Source: Dendronephthya gigantea
Taxonomy: Eukaryota > Cnidaria > Anthozoa > Malacalcyonacea > Nephtheidae
Length of the DNA: 64,000 bases
Direction of reading: 5' to 3'
NCBI RefSeq assembly: GCF_004324835.1
Contig: NW_021163023.1
Span: forward strand, 3,100,001-3,164,000
This document shows, piece after piece, positions 50,801-61,531 of this stretch. The position numbers were made by a program, and so were the translations under genes. Under the pieces are notes generated by a model, which worked only from the letters and a program-made list of their open reading frames with translations, was not told where the DNA came from and made no database searches. How positions within the stretch are numbered: the stretch's first letter is position 1; the number at the start of each line of letters is the position of its first letter.

Positions 50801-52754
50801 CTGGACACGAGTCATAGTCCATTCGTGGCCTTTGCGCAGCTTCAAAACTGTGAAATGCAGTGCGTTTAGAAAGCATGGGATTCATGCAAACCCACAAATT
50901 AACCTTAAAGCTTTCGTGGCTCATGCCACGAAAGCTTAATGCCCTAAAACAGAAAACGCATTTGCGCAACAATCAACAAATTACTTACCTCTACAGGTTT
51001 GAAACTTTTTATTTCCTCACTTGAGTTTTCATGTACTCCTTGCATAGACTGTATACAAACTGCGGCAGAAACATGTCCTTTGACTGGGCAATCCACAGCG
51101 GTGGGAATTTTGCAGTGAGGCAGTTACTATCGTTGTGTTGTTACCAAGCTGCCGGTTGGTTAAAAAAAATTGCCTAGAAAACAGTCATTAAAAGAACCGA
51201 ATTATTAATAACCAATAAGTAATATTTATTTCCTAGAAATTGAAAATTCTGGTTTATGGAATTTGCCCGTGATTCTATTCCAAGCAAGTTAGTGATTCAT
51301 GCTTCCCCCTGTTTCACAAAGTACTTGCAGCAGATATTTGTAAAATACTCTATAAAAATCAACATGCACGTAAGCTATTTGTAAACTCAAATGACTAAAT
51401 AAACATTTATTTTCGAAGACCGATCGAATTGAGTCGTATATGAACTTGAAGTCGGATCTTGAAATTGCCGAGTTTTAGCTTTTGTTAGCGATTTTTGCAC
51501 ATTTGTAGTAGGTAATCATACATTTATATCTATCAATTTTTTAAATTTCTATACTGTTATGGTGATTACAGTGGAATTGCGGTGCCCACGCCAAATTCGG
51601 GACCGCATTATATTCTGCCTGTGAGTTTGCTTGTTAGTTCGCATCAAACACGGACGTGAATATTCTTGATCGTTAGTTTTCTGACAACTATGATTGAAAC
51701 GGTGAACGCCGGTAAGACGCAGGCTATGGTAATGAGCAATCTTCCCTGCAATCTTTCCTGCAAGCTGATTGGCTGTAGCAGGGGGTGGAATTTTACGATA
51801 TCTGACCACTGTCCGGAATCCTATATTTTATGAGTCTGACTACGATACGACCGAACGCCGCTTTTTGTAAAAAAATAAATACGTTATTTACCGTTTTGGT
51901 TCTTCCGGATAGAAAAATATTTCCCTATTTCCCTGAAAAATATTTTTCTATCCGAACCTCGCAGCCGGTAAATAACATATATATCTTCACGCGACAGTGT
52001 AATATGCTATGTATTATTACAGAGTAAATCTAGATACAGAGTTGGAACTACACGTTGTAAACACTGCCGAAAATTATGTTATTCTGTACCCAGCTTTCTT
52101 TAAAGCCGACGATAAAAAATTGATAAACTGCAGGTGCTCGGCAAGTTACGCGAGCAGTTTTATCCAATGGGTTTGCATTGAATGCATCTGGTAACTTGCT
52201 GAGCATGCGCACAAAAAACGTGGACGCACTAGTCGTGGTGAGAACTATATTTTTCTCATTTTCTGCGCTCATGCGTAACATTTTTACTCACCACTCGAAG
52301 AAAAAATCACCGCCTAATATCCTCTATTATTAATTTAAACATAACAAAAAGCTTGCCAGTCTTCAATTTTTATACTTTTCATGATATTTAAGTGCTGTTT
52401 TAATACGCACCGAAACAACAAAATTACGTTTGAGTGGCAGTGTTTATTTTAACAAAATATACATAGCTAGCTGCCGGTTAGGTGGGTGCAGAAAAAAATT
52501 AACAACACATCTTACCTTGACGATCTGTCATTATCTGCCGATATAAATGGATCCCTCACTGCTAAAATTATACGGATGATGTACCCTATAACACTCCCTT
52601 CTCCATCCCCAACATACCCATCGACTTTTACGTCGAAATTTGTTATCTCTTCAAACCCATTTGTACGTTCATATCCAAGAACACCGTTCTTAGATATAAG
52701 CTTATTGGGATCTACCTCTTCACAAGCCGCTTCGACTTCATCAACAGGCTCCAT
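44856..52754 (-). CDS. P-loop ATPase (DUF927/Cch-helicase-like, tentative) of the giant transposon
   Basis: Minus-strand exons: 52754-52516 (MEPVDEVEAACEEVD start, NGVLGYERTNGF), about 51080-51001 (VKGHVSAAVCIQSMQG), 50943-50753 (VNLWVCMNPMLSKRTAFHSF), 50639-50493 (TDDVWVFNPHVHVDKNGRLI), 50129-49891, 49040-48925, 48248-48166, 47930-47645, 47152-46952, 46458-46170, about 45735-44969 and a last exon ending 44856. Exon 5 has the Walker A loop PVLMGPSVSGKTTALKAVM. The next gives SSRYIENRQSNTTIPFGWDD, a likely Walker B/sensor region. From 49891 down all junction phases agree. The C-terminal part has a CTCGKSVVFHVKDVV block, then the 13-residue repeats, then a basic GGKRKRRMADG motif (possible NLS). 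Frame conflicts exist in the first half, notably just before the Walker exon (near 50090). Role is unknown; an ATPase/helicase partner of the transposase is plausible. Confidence 0.65.
45120..45707 (-). repeat. Coding 39-bp minisatellite, 15 copies of a 13-residue repeat
   Basis: On the minus strand the units read TILDNDSVLTNVE, alternating mainly VE and TQ at the unit border and T or P before N. Fifteen full copies plus a degenerate sixteenth (TIFDKGALANTQ). No copy breaks the frame. The opposite strand is also open by chance because of the repeat. Confidence 0.93.
49378..49467. repeat. 90-bp MITE with AGCCCCGTTTACACTACA ends and TAA duplication
   Basis: Perfect 18-bp inverted repeats, AGCCCCGTTTACACTACA and its complement, flanked by TAA on both sides (49375-49377 and 49468-49470). 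PIF/Harbinger-like by duplication. It lies in an intron of the ATPase gene. Confidence 0.85.
50911..50940. repeat. 13-bp perfect hairpin inside an ATPase exon
   Basis: AAGCTTTCGTGGC, a 4-base loop, then its exact complement. It lies within the exon at 50943-50753 just after the acceptor. Confidence 0.6.
51883..51975. repeat. Nested palindromic element
   Basis: Outer arms GTTATTTACCG / CGGTAAATAAC and inner arms CGGATAGAAAAATATTT with its complement form a two-level inverted repeat of 93 bp. MITE remnant or hairpin; non-coding. Confidence 0.6.
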
Positions 52755-53004
52755 TTGGCATTGACATCAACAAGAAACAAGTATTTTATTTTTAGCAAAG
52801 CTCAGAGACATGTGCTCATAATCATATACACAGATATGAAACTGAAGCCAAATTGAGTCACATGGTTTTTTGCCTAATGTGCGCGTGCGTAATTTCCTTG
52901 GCATGTGTCATGTTGAAATTTAATGAGTAAATCAGTAGAAAAATCGTTTGATGATGTATTTCTTTTGAATTATTCTTCATGAAGTATTAGGATACTAACA
53001 TAAA

Positions 53005-55488
53005 TGTTTAATTATGTTCAGTGACTGTCTAGTGATGCCTACTGATGTCTTGTTCTGTTTAGTGATGTCTAGTGATGGATTATAATGCCTTGTGATGTCT
53101 AGTGATGTTCAGTGATTCCGAGTGATGTTCACTAATGTCTAGTAATGCTTAGTTATGTCTAGTGATGTCCAGTGACGTCTAGTGATGTTTGGTGAGGTCT
53201 AGTGATGCATAATTATGTCTAGTGATGTCCAGTGATGCCTGGTGATGTATAATGATGTCTATCGATGCTTAGTGATGTCTATTGATGCTTGGTGATGTCC
53301 AGTGATGTATAATGATGTCCAGCGATGTCCAGTGATGTATAATGATGTCTATTGATGCTTAGTGATGTCCAGTGATATACAATGATGTCTATTGATGCTT
53401 AGTGATGTCTAGTGATGTATAATGATGTCCAGCGATGTTCAGTGATGTATAATGATGTCTATTGATGCTTAGTGATGTCCAGTGATGTATAATGATGTCC
53501 AGCGATGTCTAGTGATGTATAATGATGTCTATTGATGCTTAGTGATGTCCAGTGATGTATAATGATGTCTAGTGATGTATAATGATGTCTAGTGATATAT
53601 GATGATGTCCAGCGATGTCCAGTGATGTATAACGATGTCCAGCGATGTCTAGTGATGTATAATGATGTCTATTGATGCTTGGTGATGTCTAGTGATGTAT
53701 AAAGATGTCTAGTGATGTATAATGATGTCCAGTGATGTCTAGTGTTGTATAATGATGTCCAGTGATGTATAATGATGTCCAGTGATGTATAATGATGTCC
53801 AGCGATGCCTAGTGATGTATAATGATGTCTATTGATGCTTAGTGATGTCCAGTGATGTATAATGATGTCCAGCGATGTCTAGTGATGTATAATGATGTCT
53901 AGTGATGTATAATGATGTCCAGTGATGTATAATGATGTCCAGTGATGTATAATGATGTCTATTGATGCTTGGTGATGTCCAGTGATGTATAATGATGTCT
54001 AGTGATGTATAATGATGTCTAGTGATGTATAATGATGTCTATTGATGCTTAGTGATGTCCAGTGATGTATAATGATGTCCAGCGATGTCTAGTGATGTAT
54101 AATGATGTCTATTGATGCTTGGTGATGTCCAGTGATGTATAATGATGTCTAGTGATGTCCAGTGATGTATAATGATGTTTAGTGATGTATAATGATGTCT
54201 ATTGATGTTGAGTGATGTATAATGATGTTTATTGATGCTTGGTGATGTCTAGTGATGTATAATGATGTCCAGTGATGTCTAGTGATGTATAATGATGTCT
54301 AGTGATGTATAGTGATGTCTAGTGATGTATAATGATGTCCAGTGATGTATAATGATGTCCAGCGATGTCTAGTGATGTATAATGGTGTCTATTGATGCTT
54401 AGTGATATCCAGTGATGTATAATGATGTCTAGTGATGTATAATGATGTCTAGTGATGTATGATGATGTCCAGCGATGTCCAGTGATGTATAACGATGTCC
54501 AGCGATGTCTAGTGATGTATAATGATGTCTATTGATGCTTGGTGATGTCTAGTGATGTATAATGATGTCCAATGATGTATAATGATGTCCAATGATGTCT
54601 AGTGATGTATAATGATGTCTAGTGATGTATAGTGATGTCTAGTGATGTATAATGATGTCCAGTGATGTATAATGATGTCCAGTGATGTATAATGATGTCC
54701 AGCGATGTCTAGTGATGTATAATGATGTCTATTGATGCTTGGTGATGTCTAGTGATGTATAGATGTCTAGTGATGTATAATGATGTCTAGTGATGTATAA
54801 TGATGTCCAGTGATGTATAATGATGTCCAGTGATGTATAATGATGTTCAGTGATGTATAATGATGTCTAGTGATGTATAATGATGTCCAGTGATGTATAA
54901 CGATGTCCAGCGATTTCTAGTGATGTATAATGATGTCTATTGATGCTTAGTGATGTCCAGTGATGTATAATGATGTCCAGCGATGTCTAGTGATGTATAA
55001 TGATGTCTATTGATGCTTGGTGATGTCTAGTGATGTATAAAGATGTCTAGTGATGTATAATGATGTCCAGTGATGTCTAGTGATGTATAATGATGTCTAG
55101 TGATGTATAGTGATGTCTAGTGATGTATAATGATGTCCAGTGATGTATAATGATGTCCAGTGATGTATAATGATGTCCAGTGATGTATAATGATGTCCAG
55201 TGATGTATAATGATGTCCAGTGATGTATAATGATGTCTAGTGATGTATAATGATGTCTATTGATGCTTAGTGATGTCCAGTGATGTATAATGATGTCCAG
55301 CGATGTCTAGTGATGTATAATGATGTCTAGTGATGTATAATGATGTCCAGTGATGTATAACGATGTCCAGTGATGTATAATGATGTCTAGTGATGTATAA
55401 TGATGTCCAGCGATGTCCAGTGATGTATAATGATGTCCATTGATGTATAATGATGTCCAGTGATATGCAATGATGTCTAGCAATGCCT
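53005..55488 (-). repeat. Right decamer array (inverted relative to the left array)
   Basis: Units such as AGTGATGTAT, AATGATGTCC, AGTGATGTCT and ATTGATGCTT repeat every 10 bp, exactly the reverse complements of the left units. Phase is kept from about 53160 to about 54760, where one base is lost, and again to the end. The inner edge (53005-53160) is degenerate, as at the left array. Confidence 0.95.
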
Positions 55489-55620
55489 AGTTGCGTGTAA
55501 GGATGTATATTGATATGTTATGATGGGTATCTATGATGAATTATGGCTATTGATGTATATATGCCAGCTAAAACAAGTGCGATTTTACTATTGGTGTATA
55601 CTGGACATAAACTTATTACC
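55489..55620 (-). repeat. Unique terminal part of the right inverted repeat
   Basis: Ends CTGGACATAAACTTATTACC at 55620, the inverted copy of 36754-36885. Differences are limited to one base in a T/A run and a few substitutions. Confidence 0.9.
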
Positions 55621-55642
55621 CTTTGCGCGGTAAAATTTAATA

Positions 55643-58443
55643 TGGCCGCCAGTGTTGGAAACGTTGAAAAAGATGAAAATAAATTGTGAATAGTGTGCAA
55701 TTCCTTAAGCTAAAATGATAAGGTAAAATTGTGTTCCACGATATGTAACATGTAACAACAGTATACGTAATTATAGCCTTCTGGAAATGGTTTTTAGATT
55801 TTCAAACAAGTTTAGAGAAGATTTGGAACTTATATATGCCAAGGTTACTGCATAACAATATTTTTATTTTAACAAGATATAAACAATTTTGAATTCGTTT
55901 GCCAATTGCTTTCACCTAGAAAGGTAACATAACATGATATGTACAAATTAAATGGTTATTTTATTAGTACACCAATCCATTTGATGGTGCACCTGAGTTA
56001 ACATTGAGCACTTGTGAGCTACCAGAAAATGTACAGTTAATAGGTAAGTGTTTATGCTTCCTAATGGTTCACATATCGTGGGCAATATATATCAATACTA
56101 TCAATACTTGGTATTGGGATTGCCCATCCATAGCTGCAATTCCATTCAATTTATTCAAGAAAATTATTCAAAATGTGGCAAGTGGACTGTATTAGAAGGT
56201 TCTTCAAGAGATATGTATGCAGATGACAGTTCTGATGAAAGCAATGTTGACACATCAGATGAAGAAGGGCAATCAAGGTTTGTTGTGACTATTTTCATGT
56301 TATTAACCTTTTTGATGCACACTTTTTATGACATTAATAAATATGAAATATTTTGTTATTTTAGTTGCTATGATTCTGATGAGCAAAACAGTTCAAATTG
56401 CAGTCCTTCATTTGAGACATTATTCAGAGATAAATACCCAAGATCATGTGTAAAGAGGGCCTCAGAATCTCCATCAATGGACTGGACGTCAACGCAATCA
56501 ACATGCAGGAAATCAACAATAAGCAATAATGTATTAGCTAAACCATGTGCTGCTTACGATATTGATGAACAATGTAAACCCCAAGAAAGTTACACTTCCT
56601 AAGGATTTGTGGTCTCAGGTTCAACAATGTCTACATCTAATGACAAGTGTATTTAGTCGATTAAAGACTGAATGTGGTGAGGAAAATGATGGCAATGGAA
56701 GTCCATCTCAAAGAAGGCAAGTTTGGTTGAAAAATCTTGTGTGAAGCAAAGACTATTTGATGATTGCAAAGTATCTGATTTCCAAAGGGCAATCTGTAGA
56801 GAAACTATTTGTTAGACAGAAAGGATCAAAGGGACCAGGCATTGAGCTTGCATCAAGAAAGAGATTTCTTCATGATTCCGGATGTACAATTGCAGAAATT
56901 GAAAATTTTGATTCTGGTTTTAGTCAAGAGAATAGCAGTGATGATTTCATTTCAGCATCATGCAAAACCACAGTGTCAGAAACTAGTAATGGGAGTTGTT
57001 GTGAATCACTTTATCGAAAAAGAGGTTTTGTAAAAGAATCTACTGCTGACTATTGTCCGAAATCCACCAGAGGTGATTTATCGTGTCACAAATATCTCAC
57101 CAGAACCATAACAAGGTTACACAAGGATTGTCTGTGAAAAAAACATCGCAGATATCGTCTTGTGAGAAGAAGATCAAATAAAGCCAAATCAACAAGTAAT
57201 GATACCAAAGAAATGAATGAATGTACTAAAGAGACATGATGCTGTGAGAAATGAACATTCATTTGATCAATGTCTTAGTGATACAGAAGACTTTCACATA
57301 TCTAAGAGTGGAAAAAAGAAGATTGTGGAATGTAAGCAACAAAGTGAATTCAGTAGTTCACCCGAAATGCATGAAGTTATACTGGTTTCTGCTCCATCAA
57401 CACCAGTCATTCAGAAGTCGTTGGATTGTCCTCAAGAAATGTCTAAAAACACCACCCCCCCTCCCCAGTACCGACGTTCATCCACCCACGCAGGGTTCCT
57501 GGAAGCCAAACTTCGCTATACACTGAGTTAAACATAAAGGAACGTTGTTCTTCCACTCCACGTAAACATATCCAGATAAACGGAAGAGGTAAAAAACTCC
57601 TAAACCATAACGAGTGTCTGAAACAACTTGAATTTCCCACTCCATGTAGTTTACCGGCAGATTCGATGCCTAGTCCGATCAGGTCCACTGCAAATAACAA
57701 ACATTTGAATGGAACGTCATCAAGCCCTAAATCGGAATGTACGAAAGATTCCTTGGTGAAGTCAATCAGCACACAATCGCCAAGTTCTATTCTAATACCC
57801 GAGATTTCAGTGAATTTCTTAGGACCCAAAGAAATTGTTGAGAGAAGTAGCCTGGTTAAGGACAATACAAATAAACATAAATCGCGTTTACTCGAAATAA
57901 AGATATCACTGGTGCCCCGCCACGCCCGCCATGCCACATCCCAATTGATCGTTCAAAACAAAAACACTTGTCACACATACCTTGCAATGATGAAGATGGA
58001 AACTTTTCTTAAAAGGCACAGCCAGTTTATATCCCACCTCAACTCCTGGAGTTGAGCCAAGTAAAAGAAGAGAACAATGTTATAGAGATGATGCCCGTGT
58101 TAAATTCAACTCCGAGATAAGAACAAGTGGCAAAACGACCGCTAATTTCAAGAGGTCTATGACAACGATAGATGGACCCAAGTTGATGGGTGTCCTTCTG
58201 ACAGTTATCAACAGCTACCACGCCTAAAAATTACCCCACGTCGCCGAACATTTCATCCCTATGCCACTGCGAATAAGTTTCCAAAAAACACCATCACCAA
58301 CTGTCAGGTCATCACTGATTTCACCATTACGAGATCTTACAATCAAAACACCATCATCGTCTTCTTACAAGTGGACTACACTTGATCGTAGCCCCATGGC
58401 TATTGTGTTAAAGAAGCTCGAAGAATGTCTGATCCAGTCGTAG
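55643..58443 (+). CDS. Unrecognised Ser/Pro-rich protein gene, frame-disrupted
   Basis: A possible start, ATGGCCGCCAGTGTTGG, lies at 55643, 22 bp right of the giant element. Probable exons follow: about 55971-56042 (NPFDGAPELTLSTCELPENV), 56194-56277 (acidic: YADDSSDESNVDTSDEEGQS) and a long last part from 56366. The long part reads in several frames: SFETLFRDKYPRSCVKRASE, then LPKDLWSQVQQCLHLMTSVF, then GSKGPGIELASRKRFLHDSG, then many Ser/Pro-rich stretches ending PSSSSYKWTTLDRSPMAIVL with a stop near 58443. I count at least five frame changes, some at short homopolymers (for example a CCCC run near 56580). Composition suggests a disordered nuclear or cell-cycle protein, but I do not recognise the family. 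Either a real gene with many assembly indels or a decaying one. Confidence 0.45.
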
Positions 58444-60760
58444 CATCCCGGAAGATATTAAAGTTTGGTTCACACGATGCGCAAAGTGATAGATTTAATC
58501 CAGACAGAGAAGAAAAAGTGACTCGGCATGATTTTCAATCATATCCGAGATGCAGTGAAAGTAGCTCACAAAGCGTCCCAGGAAGTTACTGTTGAGGAAA
58601 GGTATAATGACAGATTCTAGTTGTGAAGGGGATGACTCTCGTTCGAACTGCCTTAATGGAAAATGTACAAAGACTTTCTGCTTTAACTGTTCCATGGAAT
58701 TGTCGTAATTATTTTGGCTGCTGTAAGATCAAATAGTAATCTTAGTACATTTTTTAAAATGTAGATTTCATAAATGTTTATACTTGTTGTGCGTTTAATA
58801 AAATGTTATTACTTTCACTTCGTGTCTATCGCTAACTTTTACCTTCGGCTTCGGATTTCTATTATATTGTTTGATGTCTGAACCGGAACAATTATATAAT
58901 ATAAAAAGATATTTACAGACAACAATAGTTTCAAGTTAACCGTCGATCAACGTGATATTTTCTTCACAAATTGTCTTTTAAATTTAAATTTGGCGTAGCA
59001 ACTATATAAGTAAACAAGAACTTCACAAATGAGGGTGAAAAGATTCTGACATGTTTTAGCCGTTGGTAAAATGCCAAGTTCGCTTGACCATATGGCTTGA
59101 CGTTTTAATGCGATTATGACTTATGTTGAATGGCGGAGCAGCTACCGGGCATCACCTCACCTGAGTATTCACTGCTTGATTTTGATAGTTTAATCGTTGT
59201 TATTGAACAGTTGCGCTGCATGGTTGTATGCGAAATAAGACGTTAAGTACTATTCCATGTGGATTATAAGTTTTCTGTGAAAGAGGCCTCTGATTTGGTT
59301 TTTGATCACTTTTTTTGACTGACCGTGACGTATTCACCGAAGTTGGCTTGCCAAGACAGGAAATTAAGCCATCAAAAAATCCCATATTCGGCAAGGAAGG
59401 TTAAACTTGTACTCTTGATCAAGGAACAATAACAAAATATTGTGAAAGATATACTCCTATAGCACAGCATCCCATTCTTGTCCCATATAATCAACGGTTT
59501 ATTTGATTTACAATTTTTGCGCTATTTTTACTTGTAATTTCAAGTGACACTCTTTAATATAATTACCAGCTATATATACGCGGCGAAATTCTAAATTTTC
59601 TTGCACAGCTTGTAAAAGAACGGCAAAATAGAAAGTTTGCAATTATTGCTACTATTTAAAAATTGTCCATAAGCAGGATAATCTCCTCTAGCTGCGTGTG
59701 GTAGCCAGACATCCTGACTGCCAGCGGCGTCGTCATTCGAAAAAGAATCAAGGTCATGATCTTGCCCTGACTTCACACTATAGCATTCTTAGTTCAATAC
59801 AATTGCAGTAGCCGAAGTACAATAGCCAAAAGATGTTCCGTTCATTATATATTTTTTCTCTTGTGCGATGAATGATCAGGTACTAGGTAGCTATTATTGG
59901 CAATTGGCAGGTGCGCTTATATTATTCGTTTGGTGTTTTTCCTCATTTATGTCAATGAGATTGTATCCATCTTTTCTGCTGTATTGTAGCTTGATATTAC
60001 AGTCAGCTTCCTGTTAACAATCTAATTATATAGAAGAATAACCCATATCCATATTAGGTAAAGTTTTATCAAGTACATATGAAGTATACAACTCCGCAAT
60101 GATATATGATTGATATCACATGAAAAATATTATTTTGACAAACATTACAAATGTAGATACTAGATAATGTCTTCGGGGTTATTTATAATAAAGCCTTTCT
60201 AACAAATGGTAACAATTGTCAACTGAGAAGAAGTCGAAATCCTTTTGTTTTACAAAATACAAAACAAACAACTTATAAAGCTATAATATTTGCTCCGCAA
60301 CACTTGAAACATCTGTCACATGGAAGGTCAATGTAGGCCAACATTGTATTGCCTCCAAATTGGCTGAAATTTTATCTCATTGTTTACACAATCTTTTTAT
60401 TTGAATATTAAGTATTAGAAATTTGAGTCCAGAGAAACAAAATATGGTCCGGTCCAGTCCATATTTTGTACTATGCCGAAATCTTCATTGGGAAGTTGTA
60501 CGCAATCCTGAATCACTCATTTTCAGATATAGCAGAAATTGATCAGATAGATTTTCAGAGAGGCCGTGTGAGGCATAGCCATAGCTACTGAATACGTGCA
60601 CATTTGATTGTGGTGCATGGAACAGTCAGCGGATGTGAAAAGGTGCATCTCCTTCTGACGTACTTTGCGTTGCATGCATGCAAGTGTTGAATAATAAACG
60701 CCCTTAATTAACTCTAAGAGGCGGAATACGATCGCTTCCGATCATTTTACCTTGCATGAG
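58444..60760. other. Intergenic stretch with weak minus-strand ORFs
   Basis: No recognised gene. Two minus-strand frames (59394-59200, MPNMGFFDGLISCLGKPTS; 59776-59591, MKSGQDHDLDSFSNDD) have somewhat protein-like composition and could be exons of a small gene, but no family or splice pattern supports them. The rest is AT-rich. Confidence 0.3.
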
Positions 60761-60770
60761 TATAAAAAGG
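60761..60770 (+). promoter_or_regulatory. TATA box of the astacin gene
   Basis: TATAAAAAGG followed about 30 bp later by a short exon-like leader (about 60790-60847) ending at an AAAG/GTTAGT donor. The next acceptor, TTTGTAG, sits directly before the ATG at 61532, so the first exon is non-coding. A strong TATA box suits a highly expressed, cell-type-restricted secretory gene. Confidence 0.65.
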
Positions 60771-61531
60771 AGCGTCATTTAAAGATGAACCAAGATAACA
60801 CAGAGTAATATACTGAACATCCCTCGAAAAATTAGAAACTACTAAAGGTTAGTATTGATAATATTATTGTTATTACTGTTTTAAGACAATGTGAACCCAG
60901 ATTTAGCCATGAAATGCAGTATCGCAATAGTGATGAACAGACCAAGTCATATGTTGATGACTGCATGATAGACTATAGATTACTAGGCTGTTCCGACATT
61001 CAAACTATAGAAATATACTGAACTTTAAATTACTTTTCGTTTTAAAGATAAATTTATTGTCATTTCAAAAAGTCGCCAGTGGCACATGGACTCCTTTCTG
61101 CTACATCTTGGGTCTGCGGTAAGTCATTCACGTGATTACCACCACACATTAGTTGTTTTGTTATTGAGACGTTGTGTGAATTCAGGCGATGTAAAATGAG
61201 ACAGTCTAACAGCCTTTGTTTAATAGATTTATCTTTTAAACACCAAAACACGCATCTCGCACGAGTATCAAGATTTAATTCCCTATATCCGACTAATTTC
61301 ATTCAGTCTGCATACACGAAGAAAGTTCTTTTGATCGCAAGATCGGATATTAGTCTAATTATTTACCACGGAATAGAACTTTCTGGGGCAAGAACTATTT
61401 ATTATTCAATCAGGTCTTGGTCCAATTGTTTGTCAATACAATTGATAACTATAAGCCATTGGTAACTATGAATTATTACACCGCTAATTAAGATAATATA
61501 TTAATTATAAATATTATATTGATATTTGTAG

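Larger units (their letters stand above)
36754..55620. mobile_element. Giant (18.9 kb) DNA transposon with decamer-array terminal inverted repeats
   Basis: The first ~130 bp, from GGTAATAAGTTTATGTCCAG inward, recur inverted at 55620 with almost no differences (one is a T-run length change). Inward of this on both sides are long arrays of the same 10-bp repeat, in opposite orientation. Together each inverted repeat is about 2.7 kb. The unique core (about 39590-53000) carries a plus-strand DDE-OTU transposase gene and a convergent minus-strand P-loop ATPase gene. No clear target duplication is visible at the borders. No capsid, polymerase or integrase was found. The superfamily is not one I can name with confidence. 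Confidence 0.85.

Noticed and set aside
36754-55620. Polinton/Maverick or other capsid-bearing element
   Set aside because: No capsid, DNA polymerase B, integrase or packaging ATPase is recognisable; the transposase is DDE/RNase H-like and the ATPase resembles DUF927-type proteins.
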